64,000 nt of DNA, from positions 83,225 through 147,224 of the forward strand of contig NZ_CANLKR010000006.1 in NCBI RefSeq assembly GCF_947491715.1. The letters are read 5' to 3'. This stretch comes from an uncultured Shewanella sp. Its GTDB lineage: Bacteria > Pseudomonadota > Gammaproteobacteria > Enterobacterales > Shewanellaceae. Of the stretch, positions 39,485 through 47,717 are shown one piece after another. Positions within the stretch are counted from its first letter, which is position 1. The number at the start of each line of letters is the position of its first letter. Under the pieces are notes generated by a model that was given only the letters and a program-made list of their open reading frames with translations, was not told the DNA's origin and searched no databases. The translations under genes were made by a program, and so were the position numbers.

Positions 39485-40000
39485 TCAGAGGGATTGGGCT
39501 GTATCAATAAACAGTTTAACTTCGCGAATATCTCGCTTTGGAATTTCTGTATTGGGGGATAAAGGATGAAGGGACAAGAGTACTTTAAAGTCTGGAATGA
39601 CAGTAACACTTTGTATGACTATGGTTATGGGGGGGCTTTTTTTTCCTGTTAATAAACCTGAATATGTTAATACCGCATTGGGTTTTCTCTTAGAAAAAAT
39701 GTGATCAAAATCCTTTAAAAACTGAGTCGAGGTGACAATTTTACTGTCTCGAAAGAGGGGGGGAGTTATGGCTATGACACCTTTATCAATATCGGTCAAG
39801 GAAAGCTCATAAATACCTTTGTTTTTTGTTTTTATTATTCGCCCTTTATCTGCACCGAGTACAAATAACCATTGTTTCTGTTCATGGGAAGAGGCTTTTG
39901 TCGAATGAGATAAGGCGGTTGCTGTTTCTGCTGCTATCGCATAAGAGAATGGGCCAATCATTAAAAATAATGACATTAACAAGACGTTTTTTAAGGACAA
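39485..40000 (-). CDS. Exported protein of unknown function
   Basis: This 171-residue protein has a signal peptide (residues 5-23, ending A-I-A-A-E). It starts at TTG 40000 with GGGGGAAG just upstream. The mature part is beta-rich (V-L-G-A-D-K-G-R, V-I-A-I-T-P-P-L-F-R, L-T-Y-S-G-L-L) with a short final helix. No family was recognised. It is the first gene of a two-gene unit with the binding protein at 38303. Confidence 0.6.
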   Translation of the reverse strand: MSLKNVLLMSLFLMIGPFSYAIAAETATALSHSTKASSHEQKQWLFVLGADKGRIIKTKNKGIYELSLTDIDKGVIAITPPLFRDSKIVTSTQFLKDFDHIFSKRKPNAVLTYSGLLTGKKSPPITIVIQSVTVIPDFKVLLSLHPLSPNTEIPKRDIREVKLFIDTAQSL

Positions 40001-40229
40001 AATACTTCCCCCTTTATTGATAATATGATCTTCTTAGCTTATTTAACTTTAGCCTAATATGAGTATAATAAAATCGTTTTAAATTGCTTGTTTTTTGCTA
40101 TAAATAACCTTAAAGAGCGGTACCTCTATGATTGCCAGCCCAGTGGGGTAGAAGCGGCGAGACTAGAGGCGTTTTGTTTTGAGTAAGTGGGTGTGTGCAT
40201 TAAATAAACCAGTTTACAGGGAGTGGCTT

Positions 40230-40691
40230 GTGAGTATGAAGTTTATGGTTAAAGCAAAAAACACGATCATGGTTAGGGTTCCTCATTGCGAACAGGTGAA
40301 TTTTCATCATTCAAGATTAAATGAAGCGATAATAGAAAGGGATAGGCTTTGTCGAATTGTGGGGTTAGACCCCTACAACAAACAAAAGAGAGTGAGAATA
40401 TTTACCGATATAACGGCGAAAAAAAATCAAATAGATCTGCCCGTTGGAATATCAAGATTTAACGACAGGGCTGGAAATATTGCTGGGTTGCAAGTGATAT
40501 ACAAGAAGCATTGTAATGATAAAAAGAGTGTTTCAAAAAAGTTTTCAGCAACAAAATACGGCTCTTACAATACTGCGCTTGAAGCCGCTATACAGTTCAG
40601 AGCTGACTACATTGAGAAACTAAAAGAACATATCAATGCTAGTGCCGAGTTCATAAAGACTCACGGATTCCCTTGTCAGAAAAGCTCATAA
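40230..40691 (+). CDS. AP2-like DNA-binding domain protein
   Basis: This 153-residue protein starts at GTG 40230 (V-S-M-K-F), six bases behind GGAG; an in-frame TTG 17 codons earlier is less supported. The C-terminal half has the AP2/ERF-like pattern: L-P-V-G-I-S-R-F near residue 80, a three-stranded part, then K-K-F-S-A-T-K-Y-G-S-Y-N-T-A-L-E-A-A-I-Q-F-R. It is basic and soluble. In bacteria such domains are common in phage and mobile-element proteins, which fits the accessory character of this stretch. There is no nuclease motif. Confidence 0.6.
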   Translation: MSMKFMVKAKNTIMVRVPHCEQVNFHHSRLNEAIIERDRLCRIVGLDPYNKQKRVRIFTDITAKKNQIDLPVGISRFNDRAGNIAGLQVIYKKHCNDKKSVSKKFSATKYGSYNTALEAAIQFRADYIEKLKEHINASAEFIKTHGFPCQKSS

Positions 40692-40731
40692 GGAAAAGTT
40701 CATAATAAAAAGCTCATAAGGAAAAACGGTA

Positions 40732-41019
40732 GTGAGTATTCATGCGAATAAAAACAACAATAACAGCATCAATAGCCGATTTGGCCCGCTCATGGAAAAG
40801 ATTATGGCCGCACTCGATGATGGTAAGACTAAAAGCATTCGCGACTTATTAGTGGCCACCAACGCATCATCAAGGCCTGCATTACGTGAATCATTACAGC
40901 GCTTGATTGATCAAGGTTTCGTGCATCATGAGAAAGTCACTATTTTGGCAGGCAACGATGCCCCCATGCCGAGGAACGCTTATCGTAAAGCCAAGCGAAG
41001 AAATAGAGCGACAAGATGA
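40732..41019 (+). CDS. Small winged-helix-like protein
   Basis: This 95-residue basic protein starts at GTG 40732 with GGAAA upstream. Residues 20-65 have a helix-turn-helix/winged-helix pattern (I-M-A-A-L-D-D-G, S-I-R-D-L-L-V-A-T, R-P-A-L-R-E-S-L-Q-R-L-I-D-Q-G-F-V), and the C-terminus is a basic tail with K-A-K-R-R-N-R-A-T-R. The function is unknown. It lies 40 bases after the AP2-like gene and may be co-transcribed. Confidence 0.55.
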   Translation: MSIHANKNNNNSINSRFGPLMEKIMAALDDGKTKSIRDLLVATNASSRPALRESLQRLIDQGFVHHEKVTILAGNDAPMPRNAYRKAKRRNRATR

Positions 41020-41047
41020 TAGTGGTGGGCAGTGAAGGTAAAGAGAT

Positions 41048-41078
41048 AAGTGGGGCCCGCTTATTTTAAAAGTGGGGC
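41048..41078. repeat. Paired copies of a G-rich motif (AAGTGGGGC)
   Basis: AAGTGGGGC followed by CCG occurs at 41048 and again at 41070. Related copies are at 42434 (ending A), 43000 and 43199. These sit in the gaps around the effector-like gene and the exported protein at 42486. Confidence 0.55.
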
Positions 41079-41171
41079 CCGGATGGGATGTTTGGTTTCT
41101 TTTACTGTTGGGCTAAAAGCGTTTTAATGATTTTTAGGGTAGTGTTCGTAATTCTGTGTCTCGATTTTCTC

Positions 41172-42227
41172 TTATGTCGGATTGAAGTTAAATCCTTCCC
41201 AATATTCACCGGGCCTTAGATTTTTACCATACTCATTTACACCTGGAGGAAGTTCGGCCTCTGCCGGATTAGGTGTTTCCCTCCTGTCTGGTACTATTTT
41301 ACCTCCGTACAAAATGGCCATATAAACTGTATTGGGGTTGAGACTTTGTGGCTGCGTATCCGTTTTAGGGAAAAAAAGTATTCCATCTGTGCCTAATAAA
41401 GGTTTGTCGAATTTAATGACCTCTTCTTCACTTGATTTATACACATCATACCCCCATTGCTTGCCACTTTTTTCGATTATGCCTCCCACATTATCCTCTT
41501 TTAGCATGGTGTTTTGACCATGTCTCATGTAAACCTGTCCATAGTCATCAACATTCTCGTCTTGTCTCGCACGGCTTGATTTCACACGCATATCTCCGTC
41601 AATCTCTGTTCCATCAAATTTTTTCATTATTGTTTCTAATTGATGTATTACCATTTCCCAATCAGCTTCATCAGCTGGTGGGTATACTGTCAAAAACTTA
41701 TTTACTGCTCCAGCATCATTATCACTTATATCAAATTTGTGTCCGATTTTTTGATCTCGCAGGAAAGATACAGCCTTAGCAATATCCAGCCCTTCATTTT
41801 TTGCAGCTCCGATATGAGCTTTCCATCCTACATGATCTATTTCCGATTCCCCCTTAAAAACCATGTAGTTCCTATCCTCAAAATATTTCAATCCTTTGAG
41901 ATAGCTAGCTAGCATCTTATTTTTGCATTGTACTAGACCCTCTGGGTGAAATTTAAATGTTATGCTATCTGGCCTTATGAGCTTGGTCCCTGAGTTTATA
42001 TTGAAAGTAGTGTTAACATTGTTACCCAATTTGTTTTTTTTGCCACTTAGTCTAAATGAGTGTAGATTCTCTCGCTGTGAGGCCAACTGCTTCAGATCAC
42101 TCTCTATTTGTATTTTTGGTCGATTATCTATAAACCTAACACCTTGCTTTGCAACACTTTTATTCTTAGGCATAGAATTAGCAACGCCTCGACTTTTATT
42201 CTCTTTTTTCTGTAATGGTGCATACAT
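41172..42227 (-). CDS. Predicted effector with OspF/SpvC/LanKC-like phosphothreonine-lyase domain
   Basis: This is a 351-residue soluble protein without a signal peptide. Residues 1-90 are basic, N/K/S-rich and probably disordered, with R-F-I-D-N-R-P at 31-37; F-x-D-N-R-P recurs in exported polymorphic-toxin and contractile-injection cargo N-termini. Residues 119-240 follow the order seen in phosphothreonine lyases and in the N-terminal domain of class III lanthipeptide synthetases: G-W-K-A-H-I (K136, acid-type H138), H-K-F-D (base-type K164), K-F-L-T-V-Y-P (177-183), D-G-D-M-R (R214) and V-Y-M-R-H-G (R235). The C-terminal 110 residues are unassigned. No kinase or cyclase follows, so it is not a lanthipeptide synthetase. 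The lyase assignment is inference from motif order and needs structural confirmation. Confidence 0.5.
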   Translation of the reverse strand: MYAPLQKKENKSRGVANSMPKNKSVAKQGVRFIDNRPKIQIESDLKQLASQRENLHSFRLSGKKNKLGNNVNTTFNINSGTKLIRPDSITFKFHPEGLVQCKNKMLASYLKGLKYFEDRNYMVFKGESEIDHVGWKAHIGAAKNEGLDIAKAVSFLRDQKIGHKFDISDNDAGAVNKFLTVYPPADEADWEMVIHQLETIMKKFDGTEIDGDMRVKSSRARQDENVDDYGQVYMRHGQNTMLKEDNVGGIIEKSGKQWGYDVYKSSEEEVIKFDKPLLGTDGILFFPKTDTQPQSLNPNTVYMAILYGGKIVPDRRETPNPAEAELPPGVNEYGKNLRPGEYWEGFNFNPT

Positions 42228-42485
42228 ATTTCAATCCTTTTTAATTTGGATTTTAATCGTTGTTATAGGCTGTTTTTAGTTGCCGATAACATGCGGTATT
42301 GGACAACTACGTTATAGTGTTAGCTTATGTAGATTGAATATAGTTCAAGTGGCTTGGGGCGCTTTTGTTATCGGCAGAGAGAGTTTTATTGGCGACATGA
42401 TTTTTGATCAAACATGAATGACTGGTGTATTGAAAGTGGGGAAGACTGTTTCAGTGTTTAGAGTTCAAATTCATTATTGGCTTTA

Positions 42486-42983
42486 TTATTTTGTTATCAT
42501 TTTTACCGCTTCTATAGGGCTAAAAGGGGCATAGAGTTCTGGGTAATGGCTAAGCTTTTCTATTTCATTTTGATCGAGTTTTTTTAGTGCAGCCTGAGAT
42601 TCTTCTGGTTTAAAAGGCTTATTTAATGAGACCCAAGTTTCAATGGCTTCAAAGTTTTGAGTTTCTATAGTGTATTCAACTAAAGCATCGTTAAACTTTG
42701 TTGTTTCAGTTTTAACGCATCGATTAAAAGCAATGTCATTTAATTTCATTAAAACAACTCCTTTGTCTTTTTTACTTAGAGAAGTAAGCCAGGCATTTTT
42801 AATCGGTTTTAATGGTCTTTTCCTTTGATCCATGCAATAACCATATCGTTTATTTAGATTAAGATAAGCATCTCTTAATTCAGGAAAGGTACTTTTACCA
42901 CTAAAGTCAAAATTATCAGCAGCATAGGTTAGAGATGATAAACATAAGATCAGTAAAAGATGAATAAAACGCATTGTTTTCAT
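42486..42983 (-). CDS. Exported protein of unknown function
   Basis: This 165-residue protein has a signal peptide (residues 4-21, ending T-Y-A-A-D). The mature part is helical, with two Cys (Y-G-Y-C-M-D and N-R-C-V) that could pair. No family was recognised. It is on the same strand as, and upstream of, the effector-like gene, separated by 258 bases, so joint expression is possible but not shown. ATG three codons downstream is an alternative start. Confidence 0.55.
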   Translation of the reverse strand: MKTMRFIHLLLILCLSSLTYAADNFDFSGKSTFPELRDAYLNLNKRYGYCMDQRKRPLKPIKNAWLTSLSKKDKGVVLMKLNDIAFNRCVKTETTKFNDALVEYTIETQNFEAIETWVSLNKPFKPEESQAALKKLDQNEIEKLSHYPELYAPFSPIEAVKMITK

Positions 42984-43464
42984 AGCATAATTGAGTGATA
43001 AGTGGGGCAGACTGCCCTAGTGAGTTTAGCATTTCTAACGGTGAAAAAATTCCCTTTCATTAAAATATCCTAATACAATTCAATTGATTAATAGTGAAAT
43101 TAGGATAACGTTTTTTGGTTAATTTTTGAAGTCATAGTCAGAAATATTAATCACTAGCCTTTAATCTTTTCTAGCCTTGGTGTGATGAGGTATGGGGAAA
43201 GTGGGGCAGGCTCCCCCAGTGTACTTTAATTGGGTTAATGTAGCTTTGAGTAGTGGGTGGGGCAATCTTATTTTACAAGAGGGCCCCACCTCACTTTTTA
43301 GTGGCTTTTACTTCACTCAACCTCAGTGTCTATCAGGCTTTGATACAACAGCTTGGCTTGTGCCGTTAGCAAGGCTTGGGTGCCTTTGGTGGTGATCCCT
43401 CAGTTACGGGTATATGCCACTTAAAACCGCTGCTGCAAAAATTATCACCAAAGCGCTACAAGTT
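42984..43464. other. Gene-free stretch with G-rich inverted-repeat motifs
   Basis: This 481-base gap contains two imperfect hairpin-like elements built on the same motif (AAGTGGGGCAGACTGCCC at 43000 and a close relative at 43199), and a GGGGC/GGGCCCC pair at 43257-43290. A 67-codon open frame at 43192 has no support as a gene. Nothing else stands out. Confidence 0.5.
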
Positions 43465-44355
43465 CTAGGTTAAATCCTGAAGATGTTGTTCCATGAAGTT
43501 GATAAAGGTACTGACCTTACTTGGAATATGCCGACGGGTTGAGTAAACGGCGTAAATCCCATGTTTAGGAAGAGAGTATTCAGTTAATAGTGGGACTAAT
43601 TGCCCCGTTTTAAGCGCTTGCTCAACGATAAACAAGGGCATTTGGCAAATGCCTGTTCCTGCAAGTAAAGCTTGATATAACGCTTCACTATTATTCACTT
43701 GATAGTTTCCTTTTGGTTGAATGGAAACTTTTTCTCCTTCTCCTTGAAATTGCCACTCACTACCCGCCTGAAAATAAGAATAAAACAAACAATTATGTTG
43801 CAGAAGTGCCTTAGGAGTATTTGGAACACCATGTTGTTCAAGGTATTGCGGCGAGGCGCACAAGATGCTGTAACAAGGGGCCAATTTTTTTGCAATGAGG
43901 CTAGAATCGGGTAACTTTCCTATTCGTATAGCAAGATCAAACTGATGCTCAACCATGTCGAGCACTTTATCATCCATGATCATTTCAATGGATATGAGAG
44001 GATTATCTTTTAAGAATTGGGGAATTAAAGGGGCAAGGTGAAGTCGGCCAAAGGCCATAGGGGCATTAATTCGTAAGTGTCCTTTTGGCTGAGTTTGTTG
44101 TTGAGTGACGGCATCTTTAGCATCATTGGCAAGCGCGAGGGCTTCACTGACGCCGTCATAATAAGTTTGCCCTGCTTGTGTGAGACTCAAGCGGCGAGTG
44201 GTTCGGTGTAATAATCGAATACCTAATGATGTTTCTAATTGAGTGATCCGTTTACTCACAGCGGATTTTGAACTCCCAAGCCTTTTGGCGGCTTTTGAAA
44301 AGCTGCCCATTTCTACAACGGTAACAAAAACAGGTATGGCAGCGAAAGTATTCAT
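43465..44355 (-). CDS. LysR-family transcriptional regulator
   Basis: This 296-residue protein has a typical LysR N-terminal winged helix (A-A-K-R-L-G-S-S-K-S-A-V-S-K-R-I, residues 21-36) and a C-terminal co-inducer domain with H-L-R-I-N-A-P-M-A-F-G-R and L-L-A-G-T-G-I-C-Q-M-P. It belongs to the AaeR/CrgA-like group. It is divergent from two YdcZ-type transporter genes, the classic arrangement for a LysR regulator and its target, with the shared promoter in 44356-44473. Confidence 0.9.
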   Translation of the reverse strand: MNTFAAIPVFVTVVEMGSFSKAAKRLGSSKSAVSKRITQLETSLGIRLLHRTTRRLSLTQAGQTYYDGVSEALALANDAKDAVTQQQTQPKGHLRINAPMAFGRLHLAPLIPQFLKDNPLISIEMIMDDKVLDMVEHQFDLAIRIGKLPDSSLIAKKLAPCYSILCASPQYLEQHGVPNTPKALLQHNCLFYSYFQAGSEWQFQGEGEKVSIQPKGNYQVNNSEALYQALLAGTGICQMPLFIVEQALKTGQLVPLLTEYSLPKHGIYAVYSTRRHIPSKVSTFINFMEQHLQDLT

Positions 44356-44473
44356 AGAGATTGATATTTTTATTGTTGAGTTTTATTCATAAATATTTTT
44401 CTATTTTGGGCGATTATAAAGTAAATGAAAACAATTTAAAGTGTACCTACATTTTAGTGTGGGAATAAAAACG

Positions 44474-44953
44474 GTGTTAAAACAAGTATCAGATAAGTTA
44501 ATGGCCCTTTTCGCGGGGGGATTATTAGCATTAATGATCGATATTAATAGTGGGTTGGCATTAGTTAATTCACCGATACAAGCGTCTTGGATTGCCCATG
44601 GTGTAGGTGCGTTAGTGGCGATGTGTCTAGTGATAATTGGCACTCTTTTTTTTAAGGGGTATAAGCAATATTGTTTGAAAGAAACAAGGCGGACAAAAAC
44701 GACTGATTTGCCTTATTGGATTTATCTTGGTGGTCTTCCTGGTGCGCTGACAGTGGTGTTAGCAGGGATAACGGTTAATAGTGACATTGGGCTCAGTGGT
44801 ACGTTAACCAGTGCGCTTATTGGACAGATTATTTTTGGCATAGTATCGGATCATTTGGGGCTCTTTGGTAGCCAGAAAAAACCTTTTGTTACCGCTGATT
44901 TATTGAAAGTTCTTCCTGTACTTGGAGGGAGTTTTATTATTATCTTTTCGTGA
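44474..44953 (+). CDS. YdcZ-family (DMT superfamily) membrane transporter
   Basis: This 159-residue protein has five hydrophobic segments. The start is GTG 44474 (M-L-K-Q-V-S-D-K-L-M-A-L), the usual beginning of the family, with GGGA upstream; GTGs at 44441 and 44459 are possible. Features include P-I-Q-A-S-W-I-A-H-G-V-G-A and G-G-L-P-G-A-L-T-V. These half-size transporters (formerly DUF606) often work as pairs, as here with the next gene. The substrate is unknown. Confidence 0.82.
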   Translation: MLKQVSDKLMALFAGGLLALMIDINSGLALVNSPIQASWIAHGVGALVAMCLVIIGTLFFKGYKQYCLKETRRTKTTDLPYWIYLGGLPGALTVVLAGITVNSDIGLSGTLTSALIGQIIFGIVSDHLGLFGSQKKPFVTADLLKVLPVLGGSFIIIFS

Positions 44954-44998
44954 TGATTCAAAGTGACTTGGAAATAAACAATACTTAAAAGAGAATAA

Positions 44999-45490
44999 AT
45001 GATGTCCTTATATATTGTTATTGCGTTATTAAATGGTGTGGTGATAAGTTTCAGTCGAGTGCTTAATGGGCAGCTCAGTCTGCATGTGGGGCCACTAAAA
45101 GCATCGGTTTATAATCACTTAGTGGGCTTTTTAATATTGACCTTAATTTTGATTTTTTTATGGGTTTTTTATGGTTTTTTTCAATTAAGCTCTGTCTCAC
45201 TCATGTTGTCGGTACCTTGGTATTTATACTTAGGCGGGGTTATTGGCGCACTTTATGTGGCGTTAAACAGTTTTATTTTATCGCGTATTGGCGCGGTAAA
45301 TACTGCATTATTGGTGATTAGTGGGCAAATGATATCAGGGATATTTTTAGATGATGCGTCCCTTGAAACAAATACGCTATTGTTCAAAATGTTTGGAGTG
45401 CTATTAATTGCTATTGGGATTTTCTTTTTGCAGTCAAGGTCAAAGCCCATCAAGAAGGCCGCAGGTCTAAATCATCTTAAGTCTAGTTAA
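44999..45490 (+). CDS. YdcZ-family (DMT superfamily) membrane transporter, second half
   Basis: This 163-residue membrane protein has five hydrophobic helices, with G-P-L-K-A-S-V-Y-N-H-L-V-G-F and Y-L-G-G-V-I-G-A-L-Y-V-A. It is paralogous in layout to the gene 45 bases upstream; the two are likely the subunits of a heterodimer with opposite topology. An ATG one codon downstream is an equal alternative start. Control by the divergent LysR regulator is likely. Confidence 0.82.
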   Translation: MMSLYIVIALLNGVVISFSRVLNGQLSLHVGPLKASVYNHLVGFLILTLILIFLWVFYGFFQLSSVSLMLSVPWYLYLGGVIGALYVALNSFILSRIGAVNTALLVISGQMISGIFLDDASLETNTLLFKMFGVLLIAIGIFFLQSRSKPIKKAAGLNHLKSS

Positions 45491-45583
45491 CCTAAACTCG
45501 GGATAATGAGTGTCAGATAATCTCAATACTTCATTTAAAGTCAACAGCTTAATTTTGTGCTGCTTATCCAGAGTTCAGGTTAG

Positions 45584-47479
45584 TTAGGCGCTTTCGGCAA
45601 TATTCGATTGGGGGCGTTGAGCGAAGTTAGGTAAAAATTGAAGTTCGACATTAACCCCGTCTATTTTGTTATTTTGGATATGAAATTGACCCTTTAAATG
45701 CTGACTACGTTCCATCATGATAGCAAGACCATAATGGTTTAATTTGGCTGTATGATCAGGCAAGCCAATACCATTGTCATTGATACATAAATGGATCTGT
45801 TTTTTCTCATCACAAAAAACATTGACTTGTACTTCGGTAGCTTGTGAGTGATTCAGTGCATTCTGTGTCGCCTCACGTGCTATTTGTAAAAGGTGGATCT
45901 CTTCATTTGGCGTTAGGGGAAGGTTTTGAATGTGATAATTTAAATGAAACACCATTCGACCCTTTGCTCTTTCATTGAGCTGCTCAACGGTATTAATGAA
46001 GGTTTGATATAACCCTTCTTCATCAATTTTTAACCTGAAAGTTGTCAGCAATTCTCGAAGTTGTTTATAAGCATTGTTGAGCCCATTTTTAAGTTCGAGT
46101 TCTACATCTTCAATTTGGGTATTACTGGCCTGACGCTGGCGAAGTTTCTGTAATCGAGCGACTTGCATTTTTAAGTATGATAGCGCTTGTGCAAGGGAAT
46201 CATGTAATTCTCTCGCAATCGTATTACGCTCTTTTAATAATGCGATTCTGCGATTTTGTTCATGTTGTTGGCGAATATGGAGCCCATTGGCAATTAATGT
46301 CGAAATGGAAGAAAACAATTGATCTTCCCAAGATTCAAGTGAGGTACCTTGGGTTACATGGCAAATTAATACCCCGTAACTAATATTATCTTTTTGGATG
46401 GCATAGCGAACAACTTGAGGTTCGGTAGTGTTTTGTTGAAGCGTATTTAAGCAATGAGTACATTCTTGCTCACGGCAGTTTTTGGGAAGGGGTTTATTGG
46501 TCGTAATGATATGTTCATAAGGGACATTACTTTGCTCAGTTGTTAAGCATAAATCGATATCTTTTTTATTGGTGATTATTGATAACTGATTGATAATAGG
46601 CTTTAAATTAAGGCTCGAACCTGATTGGTTAATGAGTTGTGAGGTTTGATACAGTAGCGCCAAAGAGTCATTGCTTTGGCGAGATTCAAAGGTTTTTTCT
46701 TTGACTCTTTGCTCAAGTAGGCCATAAGAGTTTGAGAGTGCCTCAGACATATTATTCATGGTATCTGATAATAAACCAAGCTCATCATTTTGTTGTATGC
46801 GTGTTCTACTGGTGTAGTTACCACTCATTATTTTTCTAGCATTTTGAGTGAGTTCTGATAAAGGTTTTTCAATTTTTTGATGTAACTGATACAAGATGAA
46901 TGAAGCCAGCGTAATGGTGATCAATAAAGATAAGCTCAGGATCATGCGGATCATTAAAATTCTATCTTCAGCACCTTTTTGATAGAGGCTAACTAAGGTG
47001 TTGAGTTGGTTAACGAACTCTTCAATTTTTTGATTTAATGATACCAGTGTATCTTCATTGAGTTGTTCAGGATGAGAGGCGAGAAAGGCTAATTTTGGGG
47101 ATAAATCTGAAGACCATATGAGATGAACGGATCTCAATGTTCCACTGATACTCAGCTTTGCTAAAGAGGTGGTAACCGTTGAGGATGTTTTTTTTGTTAA
47201 TCCATTGATTTTAAAATTAAAATCTTCAATCTCCTTCAATATGGCAGTTTGTTGTTTGGCATGTAAATGAGTTTGAGTGTGGGGAAGTAAGGTTAAATGT
47301 GCCAAAAGTTGATAACTTTCATAGCGCAATGATCCTGCATTATTAATCACAAAAGCATCTTGGTCGGCAAGCTCACTGATGAGCACAGAGCTGAGCATAC
47401 TGACAATAGAGACAACGCTTATGAGTAGAATAAGACTGCCAATTTGAAAGACGATGGAATGGAACAATTGTTTTAGCAT
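45584..47479 (-). CDS. NarX/NarQ-type nitrate/nitrite sensor histidine kinase
   Basis: This 631-residue sensor has membrane helices at about 10-33 and 174-197 around a periplasmic helical bundle. The nitrate-binding P-box is I-N-N-A-G-S-L-R-Y-E-S-Y-Q-L (45-58). It continues with HAMP (about 197-250), a GAF-like part with a Cys cluster (C335, C340, C343), the HisKA_3 motif E-L-H-D-S-L-A-Q with phospho-acceptor H426, and a HATPase domain with D-N-G-I-G-L-P. It is divergent from narGHJI. No NarL/NarP response regulator gene is adjacent, so the partner must lie elsewhere. NarX and NarQ cannot be separated with confidence. Confidence 0.9.
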   Translation of the reverse strand: MLKQLFHSIVFQIGSLILLISVVSIVSMLSSVLISELADQDAFVINNAGSLRYESYQLLAHLTLLPHTQTHLHAKQQTAILKEIEDFNFKINGLTKKTSSTVTTSLAKLSISGTLRSVHLIWSSDLSPKLAFLASHPEQLNEDTLVSLNQKIEEFVNQLNTLVSLYQKGAEDRILMIRMILSLSLLITITLASFILYQLHQKIEKPLSELTQNARKIMSGNYTSRTRIQQNDELGLLSDTMNNMSEALSNSYGLLEQRVKEKTFESRQSNDSLALLYQTSQLINQSGSSLNLKPIINQLSIITNKKDIDLCLTTEQSNVPYEHIITTNKPLPKNCREQECTHCLNTLQQNTTEPQVVRYAIQKDNISYGVLICHVTQGTSLESWEDQLFSSISTLIANGLHIRQQHEQNRRIALLKERNTIARELHDSLAQALSYLKMQVARLQKLRQRQASNTQIEDVELELKNGLNNAYKQLRELLTTFRLKIDEEGLYQTFINTVEQLNERAKGRMVFHLNYHIQNLPLTPNEEIHLLQIAREATQNALNHSQATEVQVNVFCDEKKQIHLCINDNGIGLPDHTAKLNHYGLAIMMERSQHLKGQFHIQNNKIDGVNVELQFLPNFAQRPQSNIAESA

Positions 47480-47594
47480 TTGTTTGCCTTAAAGCATTCT
47501 TGCTTTGCTTACCCATAAAAAGTAAGGAATGTCATCCTGATGAAGCGTTATCGGCCAGAGCTCGATAAGGTCTTAGCTTCAGCATCATTGCATA

Positions 47595-47610
47595 TACCTC
47601 TATGGTGGTA
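47595..47610. promoter_or_regulatory. Candidate NarL/NarP 7-2-7 site
   Basis: TACCTCT fits the heptamer TACYYMT exactly. After AT it is followed by GGTGGTA, which fits the inverted heptamer at five of seven bases. It lies about 51 bases upstream (centre to centre) of the FNR-type box in front of narG. Confidence 0.5.
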
Positions 47611-47646
47611 GTTAATGAATAGTGACAAAGAATTGATTTTCAAAAC

Positions 47647-47660
47647 TTGATCTGAGTCAA
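47647..47660. promoter_or_regulatory. Candidate FNR (EtrA) box upstream of narG
   Basis: TTGATCTGAGTCAA matches TTGAT-N4-ATCAA at nine of ten positions. Its centre is about 64 bases from the narG ATG, leaving room for a start site near 47695 with the box at the -41.5 activating position. This agrees with anaerobic induction of nitrate reductase. Confidence 0.72.
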
Positions 47661-47717
47661 AGCCTTATCGTATTTCTTTCCTAAGATGATGGGTATTAGC
47701 ATCTATGGGAGAGTGAG

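Noticed and set aside
41172..42227. Class III lanthipeptide synthetase
   Set aside because: The lyase-like motifs are present, but the kinase and cyclase domains and a precursor peptide gene are missing and the protein is far too short.
43192..43395. 67-codon open frame in the gap before the LysR gene
   Set aside because: It overlaps the G-rich inverted-repeat motifs, has no ribosome-binding site, and its composition does not look like a protein.
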